Below are positions 9,059 to 16,494 of a stretch of 18,330 nt of DNA, in pieces; position 1 is the stretch's first letter, and each line of letters opens with the position of its first letter. Position numbers and translations under genes: made by a program. Source of the stretch: Nitrosomonadales bacterium (GTDB lineage Bacteria > Pseudomonadota > Gammaproteobacteria > Burkholderiales > Gallionellaceae); assembly GCA_016721605.1 (NCBI GenBank), contig JADKHS010000030.1:1-18330 (forward strand), read 5' to 3'. The notes below the pieces were generated by a model. It had not been told where the DNA came from and searched no databases. It saw only the letters and a list, made by a program, of their open reading frames with translations.

Positions 9059-10008
9059 TCAGTCCTTTCCGTTTTTGGTCAACAGCCGAGCGAGCGTCTG
9101 CGAAAGCTTCTTCGGTTCAAATTTCGGTACATACTCATCCACCCCGACTGCCTTGCCGAGCTGTTGATTAGACTCACTGGAGAGTGATGAATGCATCAAC
9201 ACCGGGATATTGTCAAAGCGCCTGTCCTCCTTGATTTTACGCGTAAGCATGTAACCGTCCATTTCTGGCATTTCTACATCGGTAAGGATGACCTGTACCA
9301 TATCACTCACGGGTATCCCCGCCGATTCAGCGTAACTTGCAATTTTTTGCAATTCATCCCATGCCTTACGGCCATTGATAGCCGAAATATGATTCACTTG
9401 CATTGCCTCTAGCGCGCCAACAATCTGCTTACGCGCCACTGCGGAATCATCGGCCAAAAATACCGTTCGATCAGCCACCCCCAAGGGCTGACAGCCTTCA
9501 ATGCAAGGTCATCATTAAAATGTCCGGTTTCAGATAACACTTTTTCATCCATCATCATCACCAACCTCCCGTCTGCCAATTCAGTGACAGCAGTCACCAA
9601 ACCACCCATTTGGGCGTTAAGCATTTCCGGCGGTACCTTCATGGAGGCCCAATCGAGACGCAGAATAGTGTCCACCGCTTCGACCAAAAGCCTGAGTATG
9701 GCCATTGTATTCAGTGACCACCATGATTCCTGGTTTAATCTCAGTCTGCACCCAGTGTATTTCGCCAAATCAATCACTGGCACCAGCACTCCGCGCAGAC
9801 TTACCATACCTTCCACTGAGCCAGGCATTTCTGGGGCATGAGTAATGGCTGGCACACGCATCACCTCACGTACTTTGAATACATTGATACCAAAGGTTTC
9901 GCAGCGCCCCGTACGATTATCCAAACCAAGCGTGAACATCAGAATTTCTAACTTGTTGGTACCTGCAAGCTTGGTGCGCCCATCTATGTTTCTAAGCAAT
10001 TCAGACAT
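9059..10008 (-). CDS. cheV: Chemotaxis adaptor CheV, copy 2 (frame broken)
   Basis: Same architecture as the adjacent cheV, about 317 residues when joined. The CheW-like half (FGINVFKVREVMRVPAITH, GMVSLRGVLVPVIDLAKY) runs from ATG 10008. The receiver half (FLADDSAVARKQ, VILTDVEMPEMDG, HSSLSS, YVPKF) is in another frame from about 9484 and ends at 9059. The junction is a C5 run at 9478-9482 where one added base restores the frame. A stretch between about 9753 and 9686 also reads as nonsense in the main frame, while the +1 frame gives IMVVTEYNGHTQAF, matching copy 1; both ends of that stretch are homopolymers. I chose MSELLRN as the start; an upstream in-frame extension to 10074 lacks family similarity. 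It is followed by cheV copy 1. Confidence 0.9.
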
Positions 10009-10064
10009 GACTAACCCCGTTACTGTAAGCCCCTCTCTCCTTAATACTTCGTTCCCCGTGTTCA

Positions 10065-10083
10065 CCCACCACAAAAGGGTGGG
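10065..10083. other. Hairpin between the MCP gene and cheV
   Basis: CCCACC at 10065-10070 pairs with GGTGGG at 10078-10083 across a 7-nt loop, in the 126-bp gap between the MCP stop and the cheV start. No T run follows on the minus strand, so it may be an attenuator or simply mRNA structure. Confidence 0.3.
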
Positions 10084-10134
10084 GTTTACAAACTGGACGA
10101 TGAAGCGCGGGAGCGCACGGCATTGTTTTAGTAA

Positions 10135-12118
10135 TTACACCTTAAAGTGGGCCACAGCGGCCTCCATATCTTCAGCTAATTTTTCTAACCGTAATATGTC
10201 CTGCCCAACATGTTCGATCGCCGCATAATTTTCTTCCGCCATTTGCGCGATACTTTCAACGTGACGGGCAATTTCATGGCTGCCCTTACTTTGCTCATCC
10301 ACCGATGCGGCAATATTACTCACCCCGCTACTGACATCCGTTACAGAAGCTCCCGCCTGGACTAGCATATTGGACACAGTGTTAATCTGCTGCTGGGTAG
10401 ACTTCAATGACTGTAATCCATGCTCAATGGCTTTTTCCACATTGCTGGACTGGCTGTCCATCGTACTGGTTACCTTGTCTATTTCACGGGCCGATTGCGC
10501 AGATTTCTCAGCCAGCTTACGAACTTCGTCCGCCACCACCGCGAAACCCCGCCCTTGTTCACCTGCACGTGCCGCTTCAATCGCCGCATTCAACGCCAAC
10601 AAATTAGTTTGGTCAGCAATATCTTTAACCTGCTGAGTCATACTGGCAATGGTGCGCGCACTTTGCACGAAATCACCGACCGAAGCCGCAATCTGGTTTA
10701 CCGCTTTTTCAATACTAGCGATTTCAAGAATCATCACTTCTGCGCTTTGATTGCCTTGCTTGGTTTGTTGCAGACTTTGCTCGGAAAGCTTATGCACATC
10801 TGCCGCAGTCGCCGCCACTTCCGAAATACTTACCGTCATCTGTTCCACCGCAGCTGCTGTGGAAGCCGCTGCTTCATTCTGTGACTGCGAACTGTGAGTA
10901 ATTTTCAAAGAGGCTGCTGAAAGCTGAGTCGTACTCTGACGGACCTGCTTGGAACTCTCGATCACATTATTAATAATGACCTGCATACTGCCAATCAGAA
11001 GATTGAAGGAATTACCAGTCTCGGCAATTTCATTCTCGCCTTCCACCACGATACGGTGCGTAAGGTTATTATCGCTCTGAATAAGGGCAATAGTTTCCTG
11101 CAAGGAATGCAATTCGTTAACAATACTTTTAACGATAAACATGCCCGCCATCACGGTCACCAGGATAGCCACCAAACCGAATATTGCACTAGCCATAAAA
11201 GCCGTGCGGGCACTGGCTGCAGTCGCAACAGAAGATGCCCGTATGCGCTCGGCGAGCAAATTCTCAACTTCTTTCATGCTATTTATCTTGGATGTAATGC
11301 TGCTAAACCACTTGGTTGGCTCGATACCAAAATCACCCACGGCTACTTTTTCGATTACTGCCTTACGCATGACCTCCACTTCATCCACAGACGAACCAGC
11401 CATTTTGCTTTGAAAAGCGCGCGAGCCTCGTCTGTCGCGTAATTAACAAACGTATCCAGATGCGTCTGCTGTGCGGAAATATGACCAATAAAAGTCCGAT
11501 ACTGCGCTGGTTCAATTTTATTGGCGGTAAATACCGGCACCATTAACGCGCGCTCCTGTCCGGAACGTTCCTTAGCGTAAAGGAAAGCGAGGTATGCCGT
11601 CATTTGTTTGGCTACTTGCAAATCACTGGCCTGCTCGGTAATCACCGGCATTATTTCAAGCAGGGTAGCGACAGACTTGGTGTAATAACCAGCAGCTTCT
11701 GGCGCGGTGATTCTGAACTGCGAAGCGGCATCGCGGTTATCTTTAAGACCATCCAGTTTGCTCACTGCGGCATCCATCGTAGTCCGCAAGGACACGGGCA
11801 AACCTGCCGTATTCAGGTGAGCATAATTATTCTTGAGCACCCCGATTTTTGATCTGTTTCGGCGCGGTATCCTGGCAAATCATTGGCAAATCGCTCCCCC
11901 TTAGACTGTACAAAACCAGCCGTGGCGCCGCGTTCAATTTGCAGGTTATGCGTAGCGTCACCTATTGCGACTGCAACGTTCATCAATGCTTCGGTTTGTG
12001 TCAGGCTTCTCCACTCCCTATAGCTTTGTTGAGCATTAATGGCCGAGAAAATAATCAACCCAATCAGCGGCAGAGCCAGTAACATTATCAATTTCTTTGA
12101 TATAGAAATATTTTTCAT
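10135..12118 (-). CDS. Methyl-accepting chemotaxis protein with NIT (nitrate/nitrite-type) sensor domain (frame broken twice)
   Basis: Joined, this is a receptor of about 661 residues. TM1 is near residues 9-29 (LIMLLALPLIGLIIF). The periplasmic all-helical NIT domain follows, with the hallmark NLQIERGATAGFV at about 58-70. TM2 lies near 304-332, then HAMP. The cytoplasmic signalling hairpin has the nearly invariant tip (NLLALNAAIEAARAGEQGRG) and VVADEVRKLAEKS. The C-terminus (AVAHFKV) has no NWETF-type tether for CheR/CheB. NIT domains are associated with nitrate/nitrite sensing; the ligand here is unproven. Frame breaks fall at a T5 run (11846-11850) and a T4 run (11403-11406), and adding one base at each joins the three segments without loss. 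I chose ATG 12118; ATG 12130 is also in frame. It is the first gene of the chemotaxis block. Confidence 0.92.
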
Positions 12119-12183
12119 GATTTGCCACATGCCTTATATAAAAAGAACTATTTAGTACCCAGCAACAATTAATTCGAATTATT

Positions 12184-12340
12184 TTTAACTACAACCTGAA
12201 TCGCTTAATTGTCTATGCTGCGCAATGATTAAATTTTTAGTCCCTAGATTCAATTGGAATCTAAATTACTAGTTTTAAAAAATATTACCCTTCACTTTTT
12301 TATTACCATCACTTCACTTATTTCAGGTTGTTACGTTAAA
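12184..12340. repeat. MITE-like element candidate with imperfect terminal inverted repeats
   Basis: ACAACCTGAA at 12191-12200 is exactly mirrored by TTCAGGTTGT at 12322-12331, and the match extends outward, with a small gap, to TTTAAC/GTTAAA at the outer ends. The AT-rich interior holds a perfect nested repeat, TAGATTC/GAATCTA, at 12245-12263. The 157-bp size and non-coding content suit a miniature inverted-repeat element, but no clear target-site duplication is visible. Confidence 0.35.
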
Positions 12341-12738
12341 TTGCGTAAAAATTATTCTTTTTACAGTCACTTGTAACGGCGATACGACTAAAAACTTTAG
12401 GGCGCATTTACATAGTTCAGGGAAGGTTCAATCTACATTACCCGGAAACCCGCAACGACTATTTAGAGCAGTGGCTGTTAAATCTTCCAAAAAAACTATT
12501 GAACCCCTTGTAAACCAGCGAACCTTGATGCCCGAAATGCTCAATAAAATCGGAAGAGACTTAACCATGACCACGCCAATGAATACTGTGGAAGATTGAT
12601 ATACAGAATATGCCGACTAAAAGAATTTGATTCAAAGAATAGCGCCTGAAATCCACAACTTTTCAACTGTTACACCCGTAAATCGGGCAGCGTAACTAAT
12701 GAGATGAGTCAACACAGAAAACCGGGGCGAGTCTAAAG
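12341..12738. other. Gene-poor region, possibly degenerate coding sequence
   Basis: A plus-strand frame is open from 12279 to 12598, but it has no ATG or ribosome site until late and I do not recognise its translation (for example LMPEMLNKIGRD). Many stops follow between 12598 and 12702 in every frame. I see no RNA gene. It may be decayed mobile-element sequence next to the transposase-like fragment at 12739. Confidence 0.35.
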
Positions 12739-12906
12739 ATCAGAGCCAGATTCGGCCCAGCCTTTGTGGTAATCAAACGACTGAAAGATTCAATGAAAGG
12801 GCACTACCGTGGTTTGGTCAAGAATACCAACCAGACATTTTTAAGAGACGGATTCAACTCTGAAGTGCAACTTCAGCAAGAGGATTTAAGTGGCGGGCTG
12901 CGTTAA
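12739..12906 (+). pseudogene. Possible C-terminal remnant of an IS5-type transposase
   Basis: The frame reads IRARFGPAFVVIKR, then HYRGLVKNTNQ, then unrelated residues to a stop at 12904-12906. This resembles the end of many IS5-family transposases, where an 'IRAxVEHPFRVIKR' segment is followed by 'YRGLxKN'. The catalytic residues and the element ends are missing, and the frame is closed by stops just upstream (12697-12702). I identified it by eye from family memory, so it is tentative. Confidence 0.42.
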
Positions 12907-13006
12907 TATCGGAGCCATGTATGTCCCCCGTAAAAAAGCACACATACGGCCACGGTAAGCACTTAAGTAAATTATATTTCGCGTTGCCTTCAACGAAATC
13001 TACACA

Positions 13007-13040
13007 AACGATAAGGCCAGCTTTAGCTGGCCTTATCGTT
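13007..13040. terminator. Strong hairpin terminator, probably bidirectional
   Basis: AACGATAAGGCCAGC (13007-13021) pairs perfectly over 15 bp with its complement at 13026-13040 across a TTTA loop. On the minus strand it starts 16 bases after the stop of the gene at 13057 and is followed by a short T-rich tract, as expected for a Rho-independent terminator. Confidence 0.8.
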
Positions 13041-13056
13041 ACTAACAATACAATTA

Positions 13057-13522
13057 TTACTTATTAACCCACTGATTATGACCTGAGTTAGCAGTAAAAT
13101 GGCTATTGCCTAATGTATCCCCAGATCCTTGGGCATTGCCTGTGGTTGCGGCATCTTTCCCAGCACCATATGCCTTACTGTCAGTAGGTTCGTTATTTTT
13201 AACCACCGCTGATGCTAGCCTGAAATCTGGCATACGGTTTCCATCATCATTTTTAAAGCCAGGATCGATTGTACCGTCTCTGTTTCTCGAATGATTATTT
13301 TTTGCTCCAGGTTTATTCATTTCCCCAGGCTGATCACGCTCACCTTCAAAACCAACATACTGTTTGCAGCAATTCCATGGGGTGTTCAGGCCTTTCCCTG
13401 TAAAGGGTGTGGCTTTATCTGCTGTAAATGCCGGCTTAGGAGCCGAAATTGCTTGCGCCTGCGCTAACGAAGCGCCAAATACAAAACAGGAAGCAATTGC
13501 AAGACTAATAACATTTTTTCAT
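13057..13522 (-). CDS. Secreted Asp/Asn/Gly-rich protein of unknown function (frame broken near the start)
   Basis: An ATG at 13522 with an AAGGAG ribosome site opens a signal peptide: MKK, then NVISLAIASCFVFGASLAQA in the second frame. The frame change falls in the A6 run at 13514-13519, three codons in; changing the run length joins it to the open frame ending at 13057, giving about 154 residues. The mature part has a CC pair (PWNCCKQYVGFEGERDQ) and a low-complexity tail rich in Asn, Asp, Gly and Ser (NNHSRNRDGTIDPGFKNDDG, GNAQGSGDTLGNSHF). I do not recognise the family. Short DxDG-like patches hint at calcium binding, which would suit the EF-hand gene next door, but this is speculation. 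A good promoter lies upstream and a strong terminator downstream, so it is probably monocistronic. Confidence 0.72.
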
Positions 13523-13642
13523 GAGCTCCTTATATATAAAACTTGCGAGATTAGTTGAATAGAGTCAAGGCACGCCAAGCTTCTACGCCACAGGCTTTTA
13601 CGGAGCCTACCCATACTCCAAATTTGGCAGACTCAGGCTAGC

Positions 13643-13672
13643 ATACTAAGGGGCAGCTTCGGAATATGTCAA
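13643..13672 (-). promoter_or_regulatory. Sigma-70-type promoter for the secreted protein gene
   Basis: On the minus strand a perfect -35 TTGACA (13667-13672) is followed after 18 bp by TAGTAT (13643-13648), a 4/6 match to the -10 box. It lies about 120 bases upstream of the ATG at 13522, leaving a 5' leader of roughly 110 bases in which I recognise no known riboswitch. Confidence 0.5.
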
Positions 13673-13818
13673 GAACTTTGAGATCGCCAAGTCAAAAAAA
13701 ATTCTCATACCTTAAGTAGCTGAGCATTATTTATGAATTTACACCTAGTTATGGACAATGACGGATTAAAGATTAGGATGAGGTTTCCTGAGCACGGCAC
13801 TACAATCCACTTCATGTA

Positions 13819-13859
13819 AATTAGCGATAAGGCGAGTGTACACCGCCCTATCGCTAATT
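13819..13859. terminator. Hairpin terminator after the EF-hand gene
   Basis: AATTAGCGATAAGGCG (13819-13834) pairs with 13844-13859 over 16 positions with a single A-C mismatch and a 9-nt loop. It lies 25 bases after the stop of the minus-strand EF-hand frame at 13885 and probably ends its transcript. Confidence 0.65.
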
Positions 13860-13884
13860 ATTACTTAGGACAAACTAGCCAGAC

Positions 13885-14106
13885 TTAATGCAACATCTTG
13901 CCTTCATGCGTTTTTCTCCAGTTCGCCATGAATTCTATTACTTCATCTCCTGTAATAGAGTCATTTCTGTTGGTATCGATCGCATCGAAATGCTCATATA
14001 ACACCGGAACAGATTTCGTCTCATCCCGGTTTAATTCCCCATTACGATTGGAATCCGCTAAAGTGAAGTCGATAAATAACACTTGTTCATGTTGAGACTC
14101 TGCCAT
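13885..14106 (-). CDS. EF-hand calcium-binding protein or C-terminal part of one
   Basis: 73 residues with two canonical 12-residue EF-hand loops, DSNRNGELNRDE (about 18-29) and DTNRNDSITGDE (about 43-54). Each has acidic or Asn residues at positions 1, 3 and 5, Gly or Asp at 6 and Glu at 12, so paired calcium binding is expected. As a free-standing frame it has no signal peptide, although a GAGG lies just before its ATG. The preceding frame (14118-14327) has a signal peptide and a half EF-hand. One extra A near 14137-14138 would fuse the two through KASFEQLGRGTMAES into a single secreted EF-hand protein of about 146 residues. Given the similar lesions elsewhere in the window, I favour that reading. 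Confidence 0.8.
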   Translation of the reverse strand: MAESQHEQVLFIDFTLADSNRNGELNRDETKSVPVLYEHFDAIDTNRNDSITGDEVIEFMANWRKTHEGKMLH

Positions 14107-14117
14107 CGTTCCTCTTC

Positions 14118-14327
14118 CTAATTGCTCGAAACTGGCTTGTCAAAATAAGCCTTGTACTCTTCATTGGTAATCGAATTTGTCATGTCGTCGTAGCTTTTAT
14201 CATGCTTCATTTCTACCATTTTTTGACCTTCCCTTTGCCACCCGGCTGGATCCTTTACTGCATACGCCGACGTAACACCCAATACAAGACTGGAAACAAT
14301 TGCCAAACTGAGAGCGGTTTTTTTCAT
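14118..14327 (-). CDS. Small secreted protein, probable N-terminal part of the EF-hand protein
   Basis: 69 residues with a clear signal peptide (MKKTALSLAIVSSLVLGVTS, cleavage after AYA) and a strong AAGGAG ribosome site seven bases before the ATG. The mature part is short and charged and ends with SITNEEYKAYFDK, the shape of the second half of a degenerate EF-hand, before an abrupt PVSSN and stop. The next frame, starting 11 bases downstream, carries two complete EF-hands. A single-base loss at 14137-14138 would explain the split. If it is really separate, it is an exported polypeptide of unknown role co-transcribed with the EF-hand gene. Confidence 0.72.
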   Translation of the reverse strand: MKKTALSLAIVSSLVLGVTSAYAVKDPAGWQREGQKMVEMKHDKSYDDMTNSITNEEYKAYFDKPVSSN

Positions 14328-14474
14328 GATAATCTCCTTAATATTAAGTTATTACATGGATTAGGACAGTAGAGGTACAACATGCCGCCTTCTACCCGTC
14401 CAAACCGAGCCCGACTATTTTTAATGATTTATCTGACTCTGGGAGGAAGAATGACAGTAAGTCAGTGTAGCGTC

Positions 14475-14490
14475 TGTGCGCTATCGCACA
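14475..14490. promoter_or_regulatory. Small inverted repeat in the divergent intergenic region
   Basis: TGTGCG (14475-14480) and CGCACA (14485-14490) form a 6-bp inverted repeat around CTAT. It sits midway between the divergent starts at 14327 and 14633, where an operator would be expected. No regulator can be named. Confidence 0.25.
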
Positions 14491-14599
14491 CATACAAAAA
14501 ATAGTTGCGATCACCTTCACTACATAAAGCCAATTCAACGGGCTATTTTCAAATTAATGCAATTTTCAGTGAAATTCCAGGCCATGATCAGCGCTGGGG

Positions 14600-14605
14600 T
14601 ATAAT
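14600..14605 (+). promoter_or_regulatory. -10 box upstream of the ribonuclease gene
   Basis: A perfect TATAAT lies 27 bases before the ATG at 14633. No good -35 is visible at 16-18 bp; the nearest candidate, TTCCAG at 14575, is weak and spaced 19 bp. The leader would be about 20 bases and has no clear Shine-Dalgarno sequence. Confidence 0.45.
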
Positions 14606-14632
14606 TGCGCCATTTTTTTCGCCACATTCCCT

Positions 14633-16492
14633 ATGAACGTTTTTTACGAAGAAGACGGTGCTTTTAAAGTCGGCTCGATCCTCACTGACAACACAACTTC
14701 TCTGCAAGTGGAAAGCACACATGGCAAGCGCAGCAAGATCAAGGCAGCCAACGTGCTGTTACGCTTCCTCCAACCGGGACTGATTGAGTTTATGACGCAG
14801 GCGGATGGCATCGCAGCAGGCATAGATGTGGAATTTCTATGGGAGTGCAGCCCGCCAGATGATTTCGGCTTTAATGAGCTGGCCAGCGAATATTTTGGCC
14901 ATGCGCCCAATCCAATCGAGGCAGCGGGGACCTTGATCTGCCTACATTCCGCGCCAATGTACTTTTACAAAAAAGGCAAGGGGCACTACAAGGCCGCTCC
15001 ACCGGATGCCCTTAAGTCTGCGCTAGCCAGCGCCGAAAAAAAACGCCTGCAAGCCGCCTTGCAAGCACGTTATACCAACGAACTGGTCGCTTTCACCTTG
15101 CCGCTGGAATTCACCAGCAAGTTACCGCATCTGCTATACAAACCGGATCGCAACACCCTAGAGGTGAAAGCGCTGGAGGCCGCTTGCACCGCTACACACA
15201 TGTCGGCCGCGCATTTGTTGCAACGCTGCGGAGCAGTACCTTCCACACAGGCTTACCATTTAGAGCGCTTCTTATTTGAAAATTTCCCACATGGAACCAG
15301 TTTCGCTGAGATCGATTTGGCTGTTTGGCCCGATTTGCCACTGGCAGTGGATACGGCATTTAGCATAGATGATGCAACCACCACAGAAATCGATGATGCC
15401 TTTTCGGTCAGAAAGCTTGCCAATGGCAACTGGCGCATCGGTATACACATTGCTGCCCCTTCGTTGGGCATAGCGCCCGGTTCGCCAGGTGATGGCATTG
15501 CGATGCAGCGCATGTCCACTGTGTACATGCCCGGGGACAAGATCACCATGTTGCCAGACAGCGTGGTCCAGGCATTTACCCTAAGTGCGGACAAGGTTTG
15601 CCCGTCGCTCTCCATGTATCTCGAAGTGGATGCCGACACCTTGGCCGTGCTCGGTACGGAAAGCCGCATTGAGCGCATCCATATCGCCGCCAACCTGCGC
15701 CATGACACACTGGAACCGCTATTCAACGAAGATACACTAGCCGCTGGCAAACAGGATTTTCTATTTGCGGCAGAGCTCACGCTATTATGGAATTTAGCGC
15801 AAAAGCTGGAAGCAACGCGTGGTAAATCTGCCGACAATAATATCCAACAGGTGGATTACAATTTTCACGTAGAAAACGACCGCGTCAGTATTAGCACTCG
15901 GCAGCGTGGTTCACCCATCGACAAGGTGGTGGCAGAACTGATGATTTTCGTTAACTCGGAATGGGGCAAGCTACTTGCGACACACGACGTAGTTGGCATC
16001 TACCGCACACAAAGTAACGGCAAAGTGAAGATGAGCACCGTGCCGGCACCACATCAAGGATTGGGCGTGGCACAGTATATGTGGTCAAGTTCGCCGCTGC
16101 GCCGCTACATAGACTTTGTCAACCAACGCCAAATAATTAGCCTGTTGCGCGAGGATCCACCCGTCTATGCCAAAAACGACACAGCATTGTTTGCCGTTAT
16201 ACGCGATTTCGACGCTGCCTATGTGGTGTACAACGAATTCCAGCGCAATATGGTACGTTACTGGTGTTTACGCTGGTTGCTACAAGAAAATATTCAGCAA
16301 GCAGAGGCGCGTGTGCTACGTGAAAACCTGGTAAAGCTCATACACATCCCGCTGATAAACCGCATCCCATCACTACCGGAATTGCCGCCTAACACGCGAG
16401 TTATCCTGGAAATAGGCGACATTGACTTGCTTGACCTGAATTTCAATGCCCGCTTCATTTCCACGGTAGAGGAGGAGGCTCCCGTTTGCTAA
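14633..16492 (+). CDS. RNB-domain exoribonuclease (RNase II/R family)
   Basis: 619 residues, uninterrupted. The RNB catalytic domain spans roughly 230-500. It has the metal-site motif FSIDDATTTEIDDAFSV (243-259), giving D246, E252, D254 and D255, so Glu replaces the Asp usual at the second position. Also present are STVYMPGDKITMLPD (295-309) and the closing SSPLRRYIDFVNQRQ (486-500). The protein degrades RNA 3'-to-5' in the cytoplasm. The N-terminal 100 residues look like a small OB/cold-shock-like part, and the C-terminal segment (about 555-610) like a reduced S1 domain, so it is a compact relative rather than full RNase R. The MNVFYEEDGAFKVG start matches my memory of betaproteobacterial homologues. 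tonB follows after 2 nt. Confidence 0.9.
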   Translation: MNVFYEEDGAFKVGSILTDNTTSLQVESTHGKRSKIKAANVLLRFLQPGLIEFMTQADGIAAGIDVEFLWECSPPDDFGFNELASEYFGHAPNPIEAAGTLICLHSAPMYFYKKGKGHYKAAPPDALKSALASAEKKRLQAALQARYTNELVAFTLPLEFTSKLPHLLYKPDRNTLEVKALEAACTATHMSAAHLLQRCGAVPSTQAYHLERFLFENFPHGTSFAEIDLAVWPDLPLAVDTAFSIDDATTTEIDDAFSVRKLANGNWRIGIHIAAPSLGIAPGSPGDGIAMQRMSTVYMPGDKITMLPDSVVQAFTLSADKVCPSLSMYLEVDADTLAVLGTESRIERIHIAANLRHDTLEPLFNEDTLAAGKQDFLFAAELTLLWNLAQKLEATRGKSADNNIQQVDYNFHVENDRVSISTRQRGSPIDKVVAELMIFVNSEWGKLLATHDVVGIYRTQSNGKVKMSTVPAPHQGLGVAQYMWSSSPLRRYIDFVNQRQIISLLREDPPVYAKNDTALFAVIRDFDAAYVVYNEFQRNMVRYWCLRWLLQENIQQAEARVLRENLVKLIHIPLINRIPSLPELPPNTRVILEIGDIDLLDLNFNARFISTVEEEAPVC

Positions 16493-16494
16493 CG

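Noticed and set aside
10370..11442. Plus-strand frames opposite the MCP
   Set aside because: They are opposite the highly conserved signalling hairpin and have no features of their own.
12119..12183. Sigma-28 flagellar-type promoter before the MCP
   Set aside because: No TAAA-N15-GCCGATAA-like sequence could be found in the upstream region.
12854..13048. 64-codon minus-strand frame ending in DINAARHLNPLAEV, reminiscent of a TnpB-like zinc-finger tail
   Set aside because: The resemblance is a few residues only, the Cys pairs of that motif are missing, and the frame starts inside the strong terminator at 13007-13040.
13523..13642. Cyclic di-GMP or other riboswitch in the leader of the secreted protein gene
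   Set aside because: Some GC-rich pairing is present but the known core motifs do not match.
15253..15837. 194-codon frame antisense to the ribonuclease
   Set aside because: It is Ser/Ala-rich nonsense opposite a strongly conserved catalytic domain; a shadow frame.
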